NCBI GenBank assembly: GCA_934130005.1
Contig: CAKOXD010000016.1
Span: 1-10,491, forward strand
DNA from: an uncultured Bacilli bacterium
GTDB lineage: Bacteria; Bacillota_I; Bacilli_A; RF39; UBA660
Length of the DNA: 10,491 bases
Direction: 5' to 3'
Within the stretch, counting starts at the first letter, position 1; every line of letters starts with the position of its first letter. Position numbers and translations under genes: made by a program. Under the pieces are notes generated by a model. The model was not told where the DNA came from and searched no databases. It saw only the letters and a list, made by a program, of their open reading frames with translations. Shown in pieces: positions 1-6,846 of the stretch.

Positions 1-1
1 T

Positions 2-67
2 GCTACAGCAATTGTAATGGTATATAATTTTATAACAAGAAAGCTAATTATTGAAAAACATAATTAG
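2..67 (+). CDS. C-terminal end of a small membrane protein, probably GtrA family (5' partial)
   Basis: Only the last 21 codons are present, followed by TAG at 65-67; the gene begins before the window. The visible peptide starts hydrophobic (ATAIVMVYNF) and ends in a short basic tail (ITRKLIIEKHN). A last membrane helix running into an Asn-Phe and an Arg-Lys pair resembles the end of GtrA-family proteins, four-helix membrane proteins thought to move undecaprenyl-phosphate-linked sugars across the membrane. The position just before a polysaccharide export operon fits this. With 21 residues the family call is tentative. It could be the end of another small membrane protein. A separate promoter follows it, so it may belong to an upstream transcription unit. 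Confidence 0.45.
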   Translation, partial: ATAIVMVYNFITRKLIIEKHN

Positions 68-85
68 TTTTTATTTTGTTATAAC

Positions 86-114
86 TTGATACATAAAGGT
101 ATTTTTAGTATAAT
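86..114 (+). promoter_or_regulatory. Housekeeping (sigma-A type) promoter for the polysaccharide operon
   Basis: TTGATA at 86-91 (5 of 6 to the -35 consensus TTGACA) is followed by exactly 17 bases and a perfect TATAAT at 109-114. It lies in the only real intergenic gap of the window, just upstream of the exporter permease gene. A start point about 7 bases after the -10 would fall near 121, inside the ribosome binding site region at 119-126, giving a leader of only about 15 bases. No operator or riboswitch is evident. A+T-rich DNA gives chance matches, but spacing and placement are both ideal. Confidence 0.7.
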
Positions 115-118
115 TAAT

Positions 119-126
119 AGGAAGGA
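119..126 (+). promoter_or_regulatory. Ribosome binding site of the permease gene
   Basis: AGGAAGGA lies 9 bases before the ATG at 136, a good match to the Shine-Dalgarno complement. It overlaps the predicted transcription start (about 121), so the exact start nucleotide would decide how much of the site is present in the mRNA. Confidence 0.6.
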
Positions 127-135
127 ATTAATAAT

Positions 136-933
136 ATGAAAAAAATAATAAATAATTTAAAGTATGTCTATAAAAAATATTCATTTTTACTTGGACAACT
201 TGTTTCAAGAGATTTTAAGGTAAAGTATAAAAGAAGTGTTTTGGGAGTTGTATGGAGCCTTTTATATCCACTTCTTATGATGGCTGTTATGGCTATAGTT
301 TTTTCTAATGTTTTTAAGTTTTCAACTCCAGGAGTAAGCTATCTTGCATACTTACTAATTGGTCTTACATATTTTAACTATTTTAGTGAGGCAAGTAATC
401 TTGCTATGAGTAGTGTTGTAGGAAACTTTAGCTTAATTAATAAAGTTTATATTCCAAAATATATTTTTCCACTTTCAAAATGTATTTTTGTGGGTATTAA
501 CTTTCTACTTACATTAGTACCACTTTATATTGTAATAATTGCTACGGGTACTGGACTTTGTTGGCAACATATACTGTTACCTTATTCATTTATTTGTTTA
601 TTTTTATTTACTGTTGGAATGGGATTTATTTTATCAACTATTTCCGTATTTTTAAGAGATATGTTCTATATTTATGGAATTATTATAACAATTTGGACAT
701 ATCTTACACCAGTTATGTATGATATAAGTGCTATAGGGAGTCACACAATTCAATTTATAATGAAATTTAATCCAATGTATCAAATAATTAATTTCGCAAG
801 AACAATAATTTTATATCATAATACTCCGACATTAGGTCAGTTTGCTGGTTGTGGAACATCTGCATTAATTATTTTCTTACTTGGAATATTTATCTTTAAG
901 AAAAAACAAGATAAATTTATCTATTATGTTTAG
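136..933 (+). CDS. ABC exporter permease for cell-surface polysaccharide (TagG/Wzm type)
   Basis: This 265-residue protein is the membrane half of an ABC-2 type exporter that moves a finished, lipid-linked glycan across the cytoplasmic membrane. The N-terminus has the family's amphipathic start and the hallmark stretch at residues 25-46 (RDFKVKYK, then LGVVWSLLYPLL). About six membrane segments are visible, near 38-60, 67-86, 112-137, 146-170, 176-195 and 238-255. The FLRD (172-175) and TPVMYD (191-196) motifs and the NPMYQIINFAR block (212-222) before the last helix are also typical. Length matches TagG, Wzm and RgpC proteins. Its partner ATPase begins 10 bases after its stop. The family is clear. 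Which polymer it carries (teichoic acid, O-antigen-like chain or rhamnan) cannot be read from the permease. Confidence 0.93.
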   Translation: MKKIINNLKYVYKKYSFLLGQLVSRDFKVKYKRSVLGVVWSLLYPLLMMAVMAIVFSNVFKFSTPGVSYLAYLLIGLTYFNYFSEASNLAMSSVVGNFSLINKVYIPKYIFPLSKCIFVGINFLLTLVPLYIVIIATGTGLCWQHILLPYSFICLFLFTVGMGFILSTISVFLRDMFYIYGIIITIWTYLTPVMYDISAIGSHTIQFIMKFNPMYQIINFARTIILYHNTPTLGQFAGCGTSALIIFLLGIFIFKKKQDKFIYYV

Positions 934-938
934 GGAGG
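933..938 (+). promoter_or_regulatory. Ribosome binding site fixing the ATPase start
   Basis: GGGAGG sits 5 bases before the ATG at 944. The same reading frame is open back to an ATG at 881, but that upstream start lies inside the permease gene, lacks a comparable site, and would add 21 residues unrelated to the ATPase family. The site supports 944 as the real start. Confidence 0.8.
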
Positions 939-943
939 TATTT

Positions 944-1690
944 ATGGAAAAAGAAAATATGATTGAAATAGAAAATGTTTCAATGAAGTTTAATCTTGGA
1001 ATAGAAAAGAGTTTTTCCCTAAAACAATGGTTTGTTGATTTGGGTAAACATAAAAAGAAAGTAAAAAATGATTTTTGGGCTTTAAAAGATGTAAATGTAA
1101 ATATTAAAAAAGGAGAAGTTGTTGGATTTATTGGTTCAAACGGAGCTGGAAAATCTACACTTTTAAAAGTTGTTGCGGGTGTTATGAAACCAACTGAAGG
1201 AAAAGTTAATGCATATGGAAATATATGCCCTATGATTGAACTTGGAGCTGGTTTTGATCCACAACTTACAGCAAGAGAAAACATTTATTTAAATGGTGCA
1301 GTAATGGGTTATTCAAAACAGCTTATTAATTCAAAATTTGATGAAATTGTTGAGTTTTCAGAATTAAAAGATTTTCTAGATGTACCAGTTCAAAATTTTT
1401 CATCAGGTATGGTTGCAAGACTTGCATTTTCAATAGCAACAATAGTTGATCCGGAAATACTTATTGTTGATGAAATACTTTCAGTTGGAGATATAGCATT
1501 TCAAGCAAAAAGTGAAAGAAAAATGATGGATATGATAGGTGGTGGAACCACAGTCCTTTACGTGTCTCATTCAACTGAATCTATAAAGAAATTATGTGAT
1601 AGTGTAGTATGGATAGAACACGGAGTTGTTCAAAAAATAGGTGGTAAAGAAGTGTGTGATGAATATTTAAAATTTATGGAAGGTAAGTAA
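944..1690 (+). CDS. ABC exporter ATPase for cell-surface polysaccharide (TagH/Wzt type, short form)
   Basis: The 248-residue ATPase powers the permease encoded just before it. Visible motifs are Walker A GSNGAGKST (64-72), the ELGAGFDP stretch typical of polysaccharide exporter ATPases (99-106), the signature SSGM (153-156, in place of LSGG), Walker B ILIVDE (172-177), the D-loop SVGD (180-183) and the switch histidine H209. The insert before the first core strand (about 17-46) is usual for Wzt/TagH/RgpD proteins. The protein stops soon after the nucleotide-binding domain, so it lacks the C-terminal carbohydrate-binding domain of Wzt proteins that recognise a chain-end cap, as well as the extra C-terminal region of long TagH. 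The start at 944 is chosen by its ribosome binding site. Family assignment is firm; substrate is unknown. Confidence 0.94.
   Translation: MEKENMIEIENVSMKFNLGIEKSFSLKQWFVDLGKHKKKVKNDFWALKDVNVNIKKGEVVGFIGSNGAGKSTLLKVVAGVMKPTEGKVNAYGNICPMIELGAGFDPQLTARENIYLNGAVMGYSKQLINSKFDEIVEFSELKDFLDVPVQNFSSGMVARLAFSIATIVDPEILIVDEILSVGDIAFQAKSERKMMDMIGGGTTVLYVSHSTESIKKLCDSVVWIEHGVVQKIGGKEVCDEYLKFMEGK
1678..1683 (+). promoter_or_regulatory. Ribosome binding site supporting a TTG start
   Basis: GGAAGG lies within the last codons of the ATPase gene, 9 bases before the TTG at 1693. No ATG or GTG start in this frame would keep the conserved N-terminal glycine loop of the glycosyltransferase, so this site and TTG form the best start. 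Confidence 0.6.
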
Positions 1691-1692
1691 CA

Positions 1693-2772
1693 TTGAAAAA
1701 GATAGCATTTTTTAGTAAAAATTTAGAAATTGGTGGTATGGAGAAGGCACTAGTTAATCTTCTCAATTCATTAGTAGATAAATATGATATCTACCTTTTT
1801 TTAGAAGAGAAAAAAGGACCATTGTTACAGATTATCGATGCAAAAATTCATATTGTTGAATATAAAATTTCTACTTCAAAAAATGTTATAAAAAGAAAGA
1901 TTATTAATTTTTCTAAAAGACTTGGTTTTTATTTGAAATATCATAATAAATTTTACTTTAGTTGTTCTTATGCAACATATTCTGTTATCTGTAGTAAACT
2001 TGCTTTGATTTCTTCAAAAAACAATTCTTTATATATTCATAGCAATTATGTTCAAATGTATAAAGATGATTTACAAAAACTAAAAGACTTTTTTTGGATA
2101 TTAAATTTAAACAAATTTAAAAAAGTATTTTTCGTTTCAATTGAGTCAATGTCAGAGTTAATAAAGTATTTTCCTTACATTCAAAAAAAATCTATAGTAG
2201 TAAATAATATTATAAATGGAAATGGGATTTTAAATTTGGCAAATGAAAAGTGTAGTTGCTTTAATAAAGAAAAAATTAATTTATTATATGTTGGTAGACT
2301 TGATAAATCTTCTAAAAATTTCGATTTGTTAATTGATACTTTTAATAATTTGGTAAAGTTAAATAAAAATGCATTTTTAACTATATTAGGTTCTGGAAAT
2401 GATGAAGAATATATCAAGAAACTTATTGAAAAATATAATATTAATAATTTTGTTAAAATGGTTAAATCTGATGTTAATCCATATAAATATTTGAAAAATG
2501 CTAATAGTATAGTTTTAACATCATATTATGAGGGATTTCCTGTCATTTACCTCGAGGCTTTAGTTTTAAATAAAAATGTTTTTACAACAGTGCCTACGAG
2601 TGATGGCTTTATAGATATCAAAAAGTATTTTAATATTTTAGGTTTTAATGCTAAAGAAAATGCTTATATTATTAATAATAATTTAAACAAAAAAAATAAT
2701 TATGAATTTAATTATAAAAAATATAATAACTATATGTTAAATAAATTTATAGATAATGTGGAGGGAAAATAA
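1693..2772 (+). CDS. GT4-type glycosyltransferase (GT-B fold)
   Basis: This 359-residue cytosolic or peripheral enzyme probably adds one sugar from a nucleotide-sugar donor to the growing glycan. The N-terminal acceptor domain opens with the classic NLEIGGMEKALVNLL block (10-24). The donor domain begins near 195 with LLYVGRLDKSSKNF (197-210), giving the phosphate-contacting Arg/Lys candidates R202 and K205/K208. The retaining GT4 E-x7-E motif is E280 to E288 (EGFPVIYLE). The start is TTG at 1693, two bases after the ATPase stop, with GGAAGG at 1678-1683. Starting at the next in-frame Met (residue 16) would remove the conserved glycine loop. The last 30 residues are an Asn/Lys/Tyr-rich low-complexity stretch. 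The gene is clearly more A+T-rich than the two exporter genes, which suggests a separately acquired serotype-specific gene. Donor sugar and linkage are unknown. Confidence 0.88.
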   Translation: MKKIAFFSKNLEIGGMEKALVNLLNSLVDKYDIYLFLEEKKGPLLQIIDAKIHIVEYKISTSKNVIKRKIINFSKRLGFYLKYHNKFYFSCSYATYSVICSKLALISSKNNSLYIHSNYVQMYKDDLQKLKDFFWILNLNKFKKVFFVSIESMSELIKYFPYIQKKSIVVNNIINGNGILNLANEKCSCFNKEKINLLYVGRLDKSSKNFDLLIDTFNNLVKLNKNAFLTILGSGNDEEYIKKLIEKYNINNFVKMVKSDVNPYKYLKNANSIVLTSYYEGFPVIYLEALVLNKNVFTTVPTSDGFIDIKKYFNILGFNAKENAYIINNNLNKKNNYEFNYKKYNNYMLNKFIDNVEGK

Positions 2773-4565
2773 TGAAAAAATATATACATTACTGTTGGTT
2801 TGGAGGAAAACCATTACCAAAACTTGCTAAAAAATGTATCAAAAGTTGGAAAAAATATTTGCCCGATTTTGAAATAATTGAATGGAATGAGCAAAATTTT
2901 GATGTAAATATGACAAATTTTTCGAAAAAAGCATATGATGCTAAAAAATGGGCATTTGTAAGTGATGTTGCAAGAGTTTATGCTTTAAAAGAATATGGTG
3001 GAATATATTTCGATACAGATATGATTGTAACAAAAAATGTTGATGAACTATTTAAAGATGAAGTCTTTGCTGGATGGGAATCTGAATTTAATGTTGCTGT
3101 AGGAGTTTTATATTCTAAAAATAAAAATCATCCATTAATTAATAAATTATGGAACTTTTATAAAGAAAATGATTTTGATGAAGATAATATGTTTTCTTTT
3201 TCAATTCCAACACTTCTTGGAAATATTCTAAAAACAGAGTATGGATTAAAATATGATCATATGCATAATCAACTTTTAAAAGATGGAATAAAAATTTATG
3301 CAAGAGATTATTTTTATCCAATAAGTTGTTTAGATACAAATAATATGTTTACTGAAAATACTTGTATGATTCATTATTATATTGGTAGTTGGCTTCCTAT
3401 GAAAGATAAAAAGAGAATTCAATTTGAAATGATTTTTGGTAAAAAAGTAGGAAATTTTTTGGTGGATGTTTTAGTATGGGGAAAACATACTTTAAAAAAT
3501 ATTGCTAAAGTTATTTTATACCCTTATGTAAAATACCGTAGAAATAGATACAAAGAAACTTTGAGAAATAATGCATTAAATTCATTTAAAAATGAATTTT
3601 CTAAATATAGTCAAGAAAAATATATAGTTTTTTATAATAATAATTGGTTAGGAACAAAAAATGCTACAAAAGAATTGTTCGAAAATGTGGTAGGTATTGA
3701 ACAATATGAAGATGAAATACTTATTAACTCAATTGCACAAATTATTGCTGAAAGCAAAATTAAGTTGGTAGTTTTTAGTGCATTTGCATATGGATGGGAT
3801 AAAATAGCTAAAAAACTAAAAGAATTAAATCCCAAAATTACAATAAAAGTTATATGGCATGGAAGTAATGCTATGAATGTAGAATATTATGATTTTGATA
3901 TGTTTAAAACGATATTTAATTTACTTGATAATAATGTAATAAAGAGTATTTGTTTTGTTAAAAAGAGTATGTATGATTTTTATAAATTAAAAGGTTATAA
4001 CGTTGAGTTTATTTATAATACAGTTCATATTGATAAAGTTAAAGTAAATAAGAATACAAAAAAAGTTAATGGAATTAAAATAGGTTTATATGCTTCTGGT
4101 GATAGGTGGGTTAAAAACTTTTATAATCAACTTGGTGCAGCATCTTTATTTGAAAATGCAAGAATTGATTGCGTTCCAATAAACTTTAAAACTGAAGTTA
4201 TGGCTAAAGTTTATAACATTGCAATAACAGGACTTCAAAATAATGTTTCAAGAGAAAAATTACTTGAAAGAATAGCAGAAAATGATATTAATTTTTATGT
4301 TACTTTCTCTGAGTGTGCACCTTTAATACCACTTGAAAGTTTCGAACTTGGAGTGCCTTGTATAACTGGCAACAATCATCATTATTGGGATGGAACGGAA
4401 CTTGAAAAATATTTGGTAGTAGACAAAGCAGATGATGTTTTAGCTATATATGAAAAAGCTAGATACTGCCTTAAAAATAAAGAAAAAATAATGAAATTAT
4501 ATGAAAATTGGAAAAAAGAATACGATAAGCTTTCTAAAGAAAGCATAGAAAAATTTTTGAGTTAA
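2772..4565 (+). CDS. Two-domain glycosyltransferase: GT32-type GT-A domain fused to a GT4-like GT-B domain
   Basis: This 597-residue protein appears to hold two complete glycosyltransferases. Residues 1 to about 210 are a GT32-type GT-A domain. It starts with IHYCWFGGKPLP (5-16) and continues with WAFVSDVARVYALKEYGGIY (60-79). The metal-binding DXD is D81-T82-D83, and the closing HYYIGSW motif is at 201-207. A basic, partly hydrophobic linker (about 225-275) follows. Residues about 283-597 look like a GT-B enzyme, with HGS at 363-365, a GLYASGDRWVK loop (438-448) where the phosphate-binding Arg/Lys usually lie, and an E-x7-E motif from E514 to E522. The start overlaps the previous stop by one base (TAATG), with GGAGGG at 2760-2765, so translation is probably coupled. 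It may add two consecutive sugars. Specificity is unknown, and the GT-B assignment is weaker than the GT32 one. Confidence 0.85.
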   Translation: MKKYIHYCWFGGKPLPKLAKKCIKSWKKYLPDFEIIEWNEQNFDVNMTNFSKKAYDAKKWAFVSDVARVYALKEYGGIYFDTDMIVTKNVDELFKDEVFAGWESEFNVAVGVLYSKNKNHPLINKLWNFYKENDFDEDNMFSFSIPTLLGNILKTEYGLKYDHMHNQLLKDGIKIYARDYFYPISCLDTNNMFTENTCMIHYYIGSWLPMKDKKRIQFEMIFGKKVGNFLVDVLVWGKHTLKNIAKVILYPYVKYRRNRYKETLRNNALNSFKNEFSKYSQEKYIVFYNNNWLGTKNATKELFENVVGIEQYEDEILINSIAQIIAESKIKLVVFSAFAYGWDKIAKKLKELNPKITIKVIWHGSNAMNVEYYDFDMFKTIFNLLDNNVIKSICFVKKSMYDFYKLKGYNVEFIYNTVHIDKVKVNKNTKKVNGIKIGLYASGDRWVKNFYNQLGAASLFENARIDCVPINFKTEVMAKVYNIAITGLQNNVSREKLLERIAENDINFYVTFSECAPLIPLESFELGVPCITGNNHHYWDGTELEKYLVVDKADDVLAIYEKARYCLKNKEKIMKLYENWKKEYDKLSKESIEKFLS

Positions 4566-4566
4566 T

Positions 4567-4571
4567 GGAGG
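4567..4571 (+). promoter_or_regulatory. Ribosome binding site fixing the pyruvyl transferase start
   Basis: GGAGG lies 5 bases before the ATG at 4577. An in-frame ATG at 4565 overlaps the preceding stop codon, but this strong site is downstream of it and can only serve 4577. The conserved protein also begins there, at MKYGLVVF. Confidence 0.75.
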
Positions 4572-4576
4572 TAAAA

Positions 4577-5797
4577 ATGAAATATGGTTTAGTAGTGTTT
4601 AAAGAAACAACAAATTTAGGTGACGATATTCAGTCTTATTCAATAAAAAAATTGTTACCTCAAGTTGATTATTATATTGAAAGAGAAAAACTTAATGAAT
4701 TCATATCAAATGATAATGAAGTAGTAAAAACCATTATTGGTGGATGGTATAATCATGATAAATGTTCTTTCCCTCCATCACCATTTATTTCTCCACTTTT
4801 TATATCTATTCATTTAACTGATGAATTATCAAATCAAGAGCCGTGTTATTTTACAAATTATTTTTTGAATTATTTAAAAAAATATGAGCCGATTGGTTTA
4901 AGGGATGATGTTGTAAAAAAGTATTTAGATGAAAAAAACATTGAAAATTATTTTTCTGGATGTACTACTTTAACTTTAGAAAAATTTAAAGATGTGAAAA
5001 AAACAGATAATATTTGTTTGGTGGATTTGGATTATTTTACTACTGCAAATATTAAAGCAAAATATGAAAATGTTATAACTATGACTCATCATGTTGATAA
5101 TGAATATACAAATATGTCTTATGAAGAAAGATTTGCATACGTAGAAAATGTTTTAAAAACATATCAATCTTCAAAGATGGTAATAACTACCAGACTTCAT
5201 TGTGCACTTCCTTGCCTTGCTCTTGGAGTTCCTGTTCTTCTTGTTTATGATGGTACTGATATTGATATTAGTAATAGATTATCAAAATATACAAAAATGG
5301 TAAATTATGTATCTAAAGAGGAATTTCAAAAAAATTATGATAAGCTAATTAAAAATGCAAAAGATAATCCTAATGAATTTACAAAATATAAAAAGACTAT
5401 TTTAAATAATATAAAAGATTTTTTTAATAAACCAACAATTAATGATAAATATTTAAACAATAAATTATATAGTGAATATTTTGTAAAACAAAAAGAAAAT
5501 TTTGAAAAAATATTTAATGAAAAAGTTAAATTAATAACTTTAGAAAGTAATGAAAGATATGAATTACTTAAAGAAAAGGAAAAAGAATTAAAAAAAGTAA
5601 GTCTAATAAATGAAGCATTAATGAAAGAAAATGAATTATATAAAAATAATTTTCAAAAATTAGTTGATGATTTTGAAAAAACAAATGCACAGTTATATCA
5701 AATTACTAATTCTAGATCTTATAAACTTGCACTAAAATTTAATTCATTATTTTCTTTCTTAAGAAAAATTAAAAATAAATTGAGGAGGTCAAAATGA
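4577..5797 (+). CDS. Polysaccharide pyruvyl transferase family protein with C-terminal coiled coil
   Basis: The first ~285 of 406 residues match the polysaccharide pyruvyl transferase family (CsaB-like, PF04230), which moves pyruvate from phosphoenolpyruvate onto a sugar as a ketal and gives the polymer negative charge. Visible motifs are TTNLGDDIQSYS (11-22), IIGGW (53-57), PIGLRD (105-110), SGCTTLTL (127-134) and TTRLHCALPCLALGVPVLLV (204-223), with the hallmark R206-H208. Beyond the domain, residues about 300-375 are rich in Glu/Lys with spaced hydrophobics and look like a coiled coil. The end carries NSRSYKLALKF (378-388) and a basic tail (396-406). Similar Ser-x-Ser-x-Lys-Leu tails occur at the ends of many capsule glycosyltransferases. 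The gene sits tightly in the operon and shares an ATGA overlap with the next gene. Some family members are not proven pyruvyl transferases, so the reaction is less certain than the family. Confidence 0.87.
   Translation: MKYGLVVFKETTNLGDDIQSYSIKKLLPQVDYYIEREKLNEFISNDNEVVKTIIGGWYNHDKCSFPPSPFISPLFISIHLTDELSNQEPCYFTNYFLNYLKKYEPIGLRDDVVKKYLDEKNIENYFSGCTTLTLEKFKDVKKTDNICLVDLDYFTTANIKAKYENVITMTHHVDNEYTNMSYEERFAYVENVLKTYQSSKMVITTRLHCALPCLALGVPVLLVYDGTDIDISNRLSKYTKMVNYVSKEEFQKNYDKLIKNAKDNPNEFTKYKKTILNNIKDFFNKPTINDKYLNNKLYSEYFVKQKENFEKIFNEKVKLITLESNERYELLKEKEKELKKVSLINEALMKENELYKNNFQKLVDDFEKTNAQLYQITNSRSYKLALKFNSLFSFLRKIKNKLRRSK
5783..5789 (+). promoter_or_regulatory. Strong ribosome binding site for the second GT4 gene
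   Basis: AGGAGGT is a full Shine-Dalgarno match located inside the end of the pyruvyl transferase gene, 4 bases before the ATG at 5794. Start and stop overlap as ATGA (5794-5797), a typical arrangement for translational coupling. Confidence 0.75.
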
Positions 5798-6846
5798 AAA
5801 AGAAAATAGCAATGATTGTTGATGCAGATAATTGGGCTTTTGCAAATATTGCTCGAAATGTATCAAATAATTTAAAACAGTATTATGATTTTAAAATAAT
5901 ACCAACTCAATATTTTAATGATAATCTTGTTCCAGCATTATTACTTGCTGAAGACTATGACTTGATTCACTTTTTTTGGAGAGGAAAACTTCTTGATTTG
6001 TATATGAATTATTTTAAGAATTCTACAATTGCTTTAACTTCTTCGGAAGATGAGTTTTTGAAAAAATATTTTAACAATAAAGTAATTACTACAGCAGTAT
6101 ATGATCATTTATATTCAACTACAGATGAAGAAATAAATATGACAAATAACATGCTAAAGATGTGTAACGAATATTATGTATCTTCGAAGAAATTACTTGA
6201 TATTTATAGTGATGAAAAATTTATTAAAAAACCAAAATGTGAGATAACTGATGGAGTTGATTTATCTGATTTTTATCCAAAAAATTTAAAAAGATTTGAT
6301 GATATAAAAAATAGAAAATTAGTTATTGGCTGGGTAGGTAATAGTGAATGGGAAAAAGGTAAAGAGGATTTTAAAGGTGTTAATACAATGCTAAAACCTG
6401 CAATTGAAGAACTAATAGAAGAAGGGTATCCTATTGAAATGTATTTTGCTGATAGAAAAGAAAGAATGATACCTCACGATGAGATGATAAATTATTATAG
6501 TAAAATAGATTTATATATTTGTATGTCTAAAATAGAGGGTACACCAAATCCAGTTTTAGAATCAATGGCTTGTGGAGTTCCAATTATTACTACTGATGTT
6601 GGGATTGTTAAGGAGGTTTTTGGTGAAAAGCAAAAAGAATATATTTTAGAAGAAAGGACCAAAGAGTGTTTAAAAGAAAAAATCAAATATTTTATAAATA
6701 ATTTAGATGATATAAAATTATTACAGCAAGAAAGTGCTTGTCAAATTCAAGAATGGCAATGGAAAAATATTTCATTAAAAATGAAGAAATTTTTTGATGA
6801 TGCTTTTAAAAATTATGGTTATAGGTTAAATAATGACAAAAAATAA
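5794..6846 (+). CDS. GT4-type glycosyltransferase (GT-B fold)
   Basis: This 350-residue retaining glycosyltransferase is probably cytosolic and acts in assembly of the repeat unit or backbone. The N-terminal Rossmann domain begins with IAMIVDADNWAFANIARNV (5-23) and includes DYDLIHFFWR (54-63). A Gly-Val-Asp turn (154-156) introduces the second domain, which starts with LVIGWVGNSEWEKG (176-189); K188 is a phosphate-contact candidate. The E-x7-E motif runs from E248 to E256 (EGTPNPVLE) and is followed by CGVPIITTDVG (260-270), the standard GT4 donor-site block. Length is normal and nothing seems missing. The aligned pattern resembles the GT-B half of the fusion protein at 2772-4565, so the two may be distant relatives. 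Its last 14 bases overlap the next gene. The sugar transferred is not predictable. Confidence 0.88.
   Translation: MKKKIAMIVDADNWAFANIARNVSNNLKQYYDFKIIPTQYFNDNLVPALLLAEDYDLIHFFWRGKLLDLYMNYFKNSTIALTSSEDEFLKKYFNNKVITTAVYDHLYSTTDEEINMTNNMLKMCNEYYVSSKKLLDIYSDEKFIKKPKCEITDGVDLSDFYPKNLKRFDDIKNRKLVIGWVGNSEWEKGKEDFKGVNTMLKPAIEELIEEGYPIEMYFADRKERMIPHDEMINYYSKIDLYICMSKIEGTPNPVLESMACGVPIITTDVGIVKEVFGEKQKEYILEERTKECLKEKIKYFINNLDDIKLLQQESACQIQEWQWKNISLKMKKFFDDAFKNYGYRLNNDKK

Noticed and set aside
68..85. T-rich stretch after the first stop codon, considered as a terminator.
   Set aside because: No stable G+C-containing hairpin precedes the T run, so I cannot call a terminator.
89..102. Short inverted repeat ATAC/GTAT in the promoter spacer, considered as an operator.
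   Set aside because: Four base pairs in A+T-rich DNA is within chance, and no known operator matches.
877..1284. Open frame of 135 codons on the - strand opposite the exporter ATPase.
   Set aside because: It lies wholly opposite well-supported genes, shows no family motif, and has the Phe/Ser/Ile-rich content expected of the complement of an A-rich coding strand.
2641..2769. Asn/Lys/Tyr-rich end of the first GT4 protein, considered as a frameshift or decay product.
   Set aside because: The frame stays open to a normal stop with a coupled downstream start, and total length is normal for GT4. Low complexity alone does not show decay.
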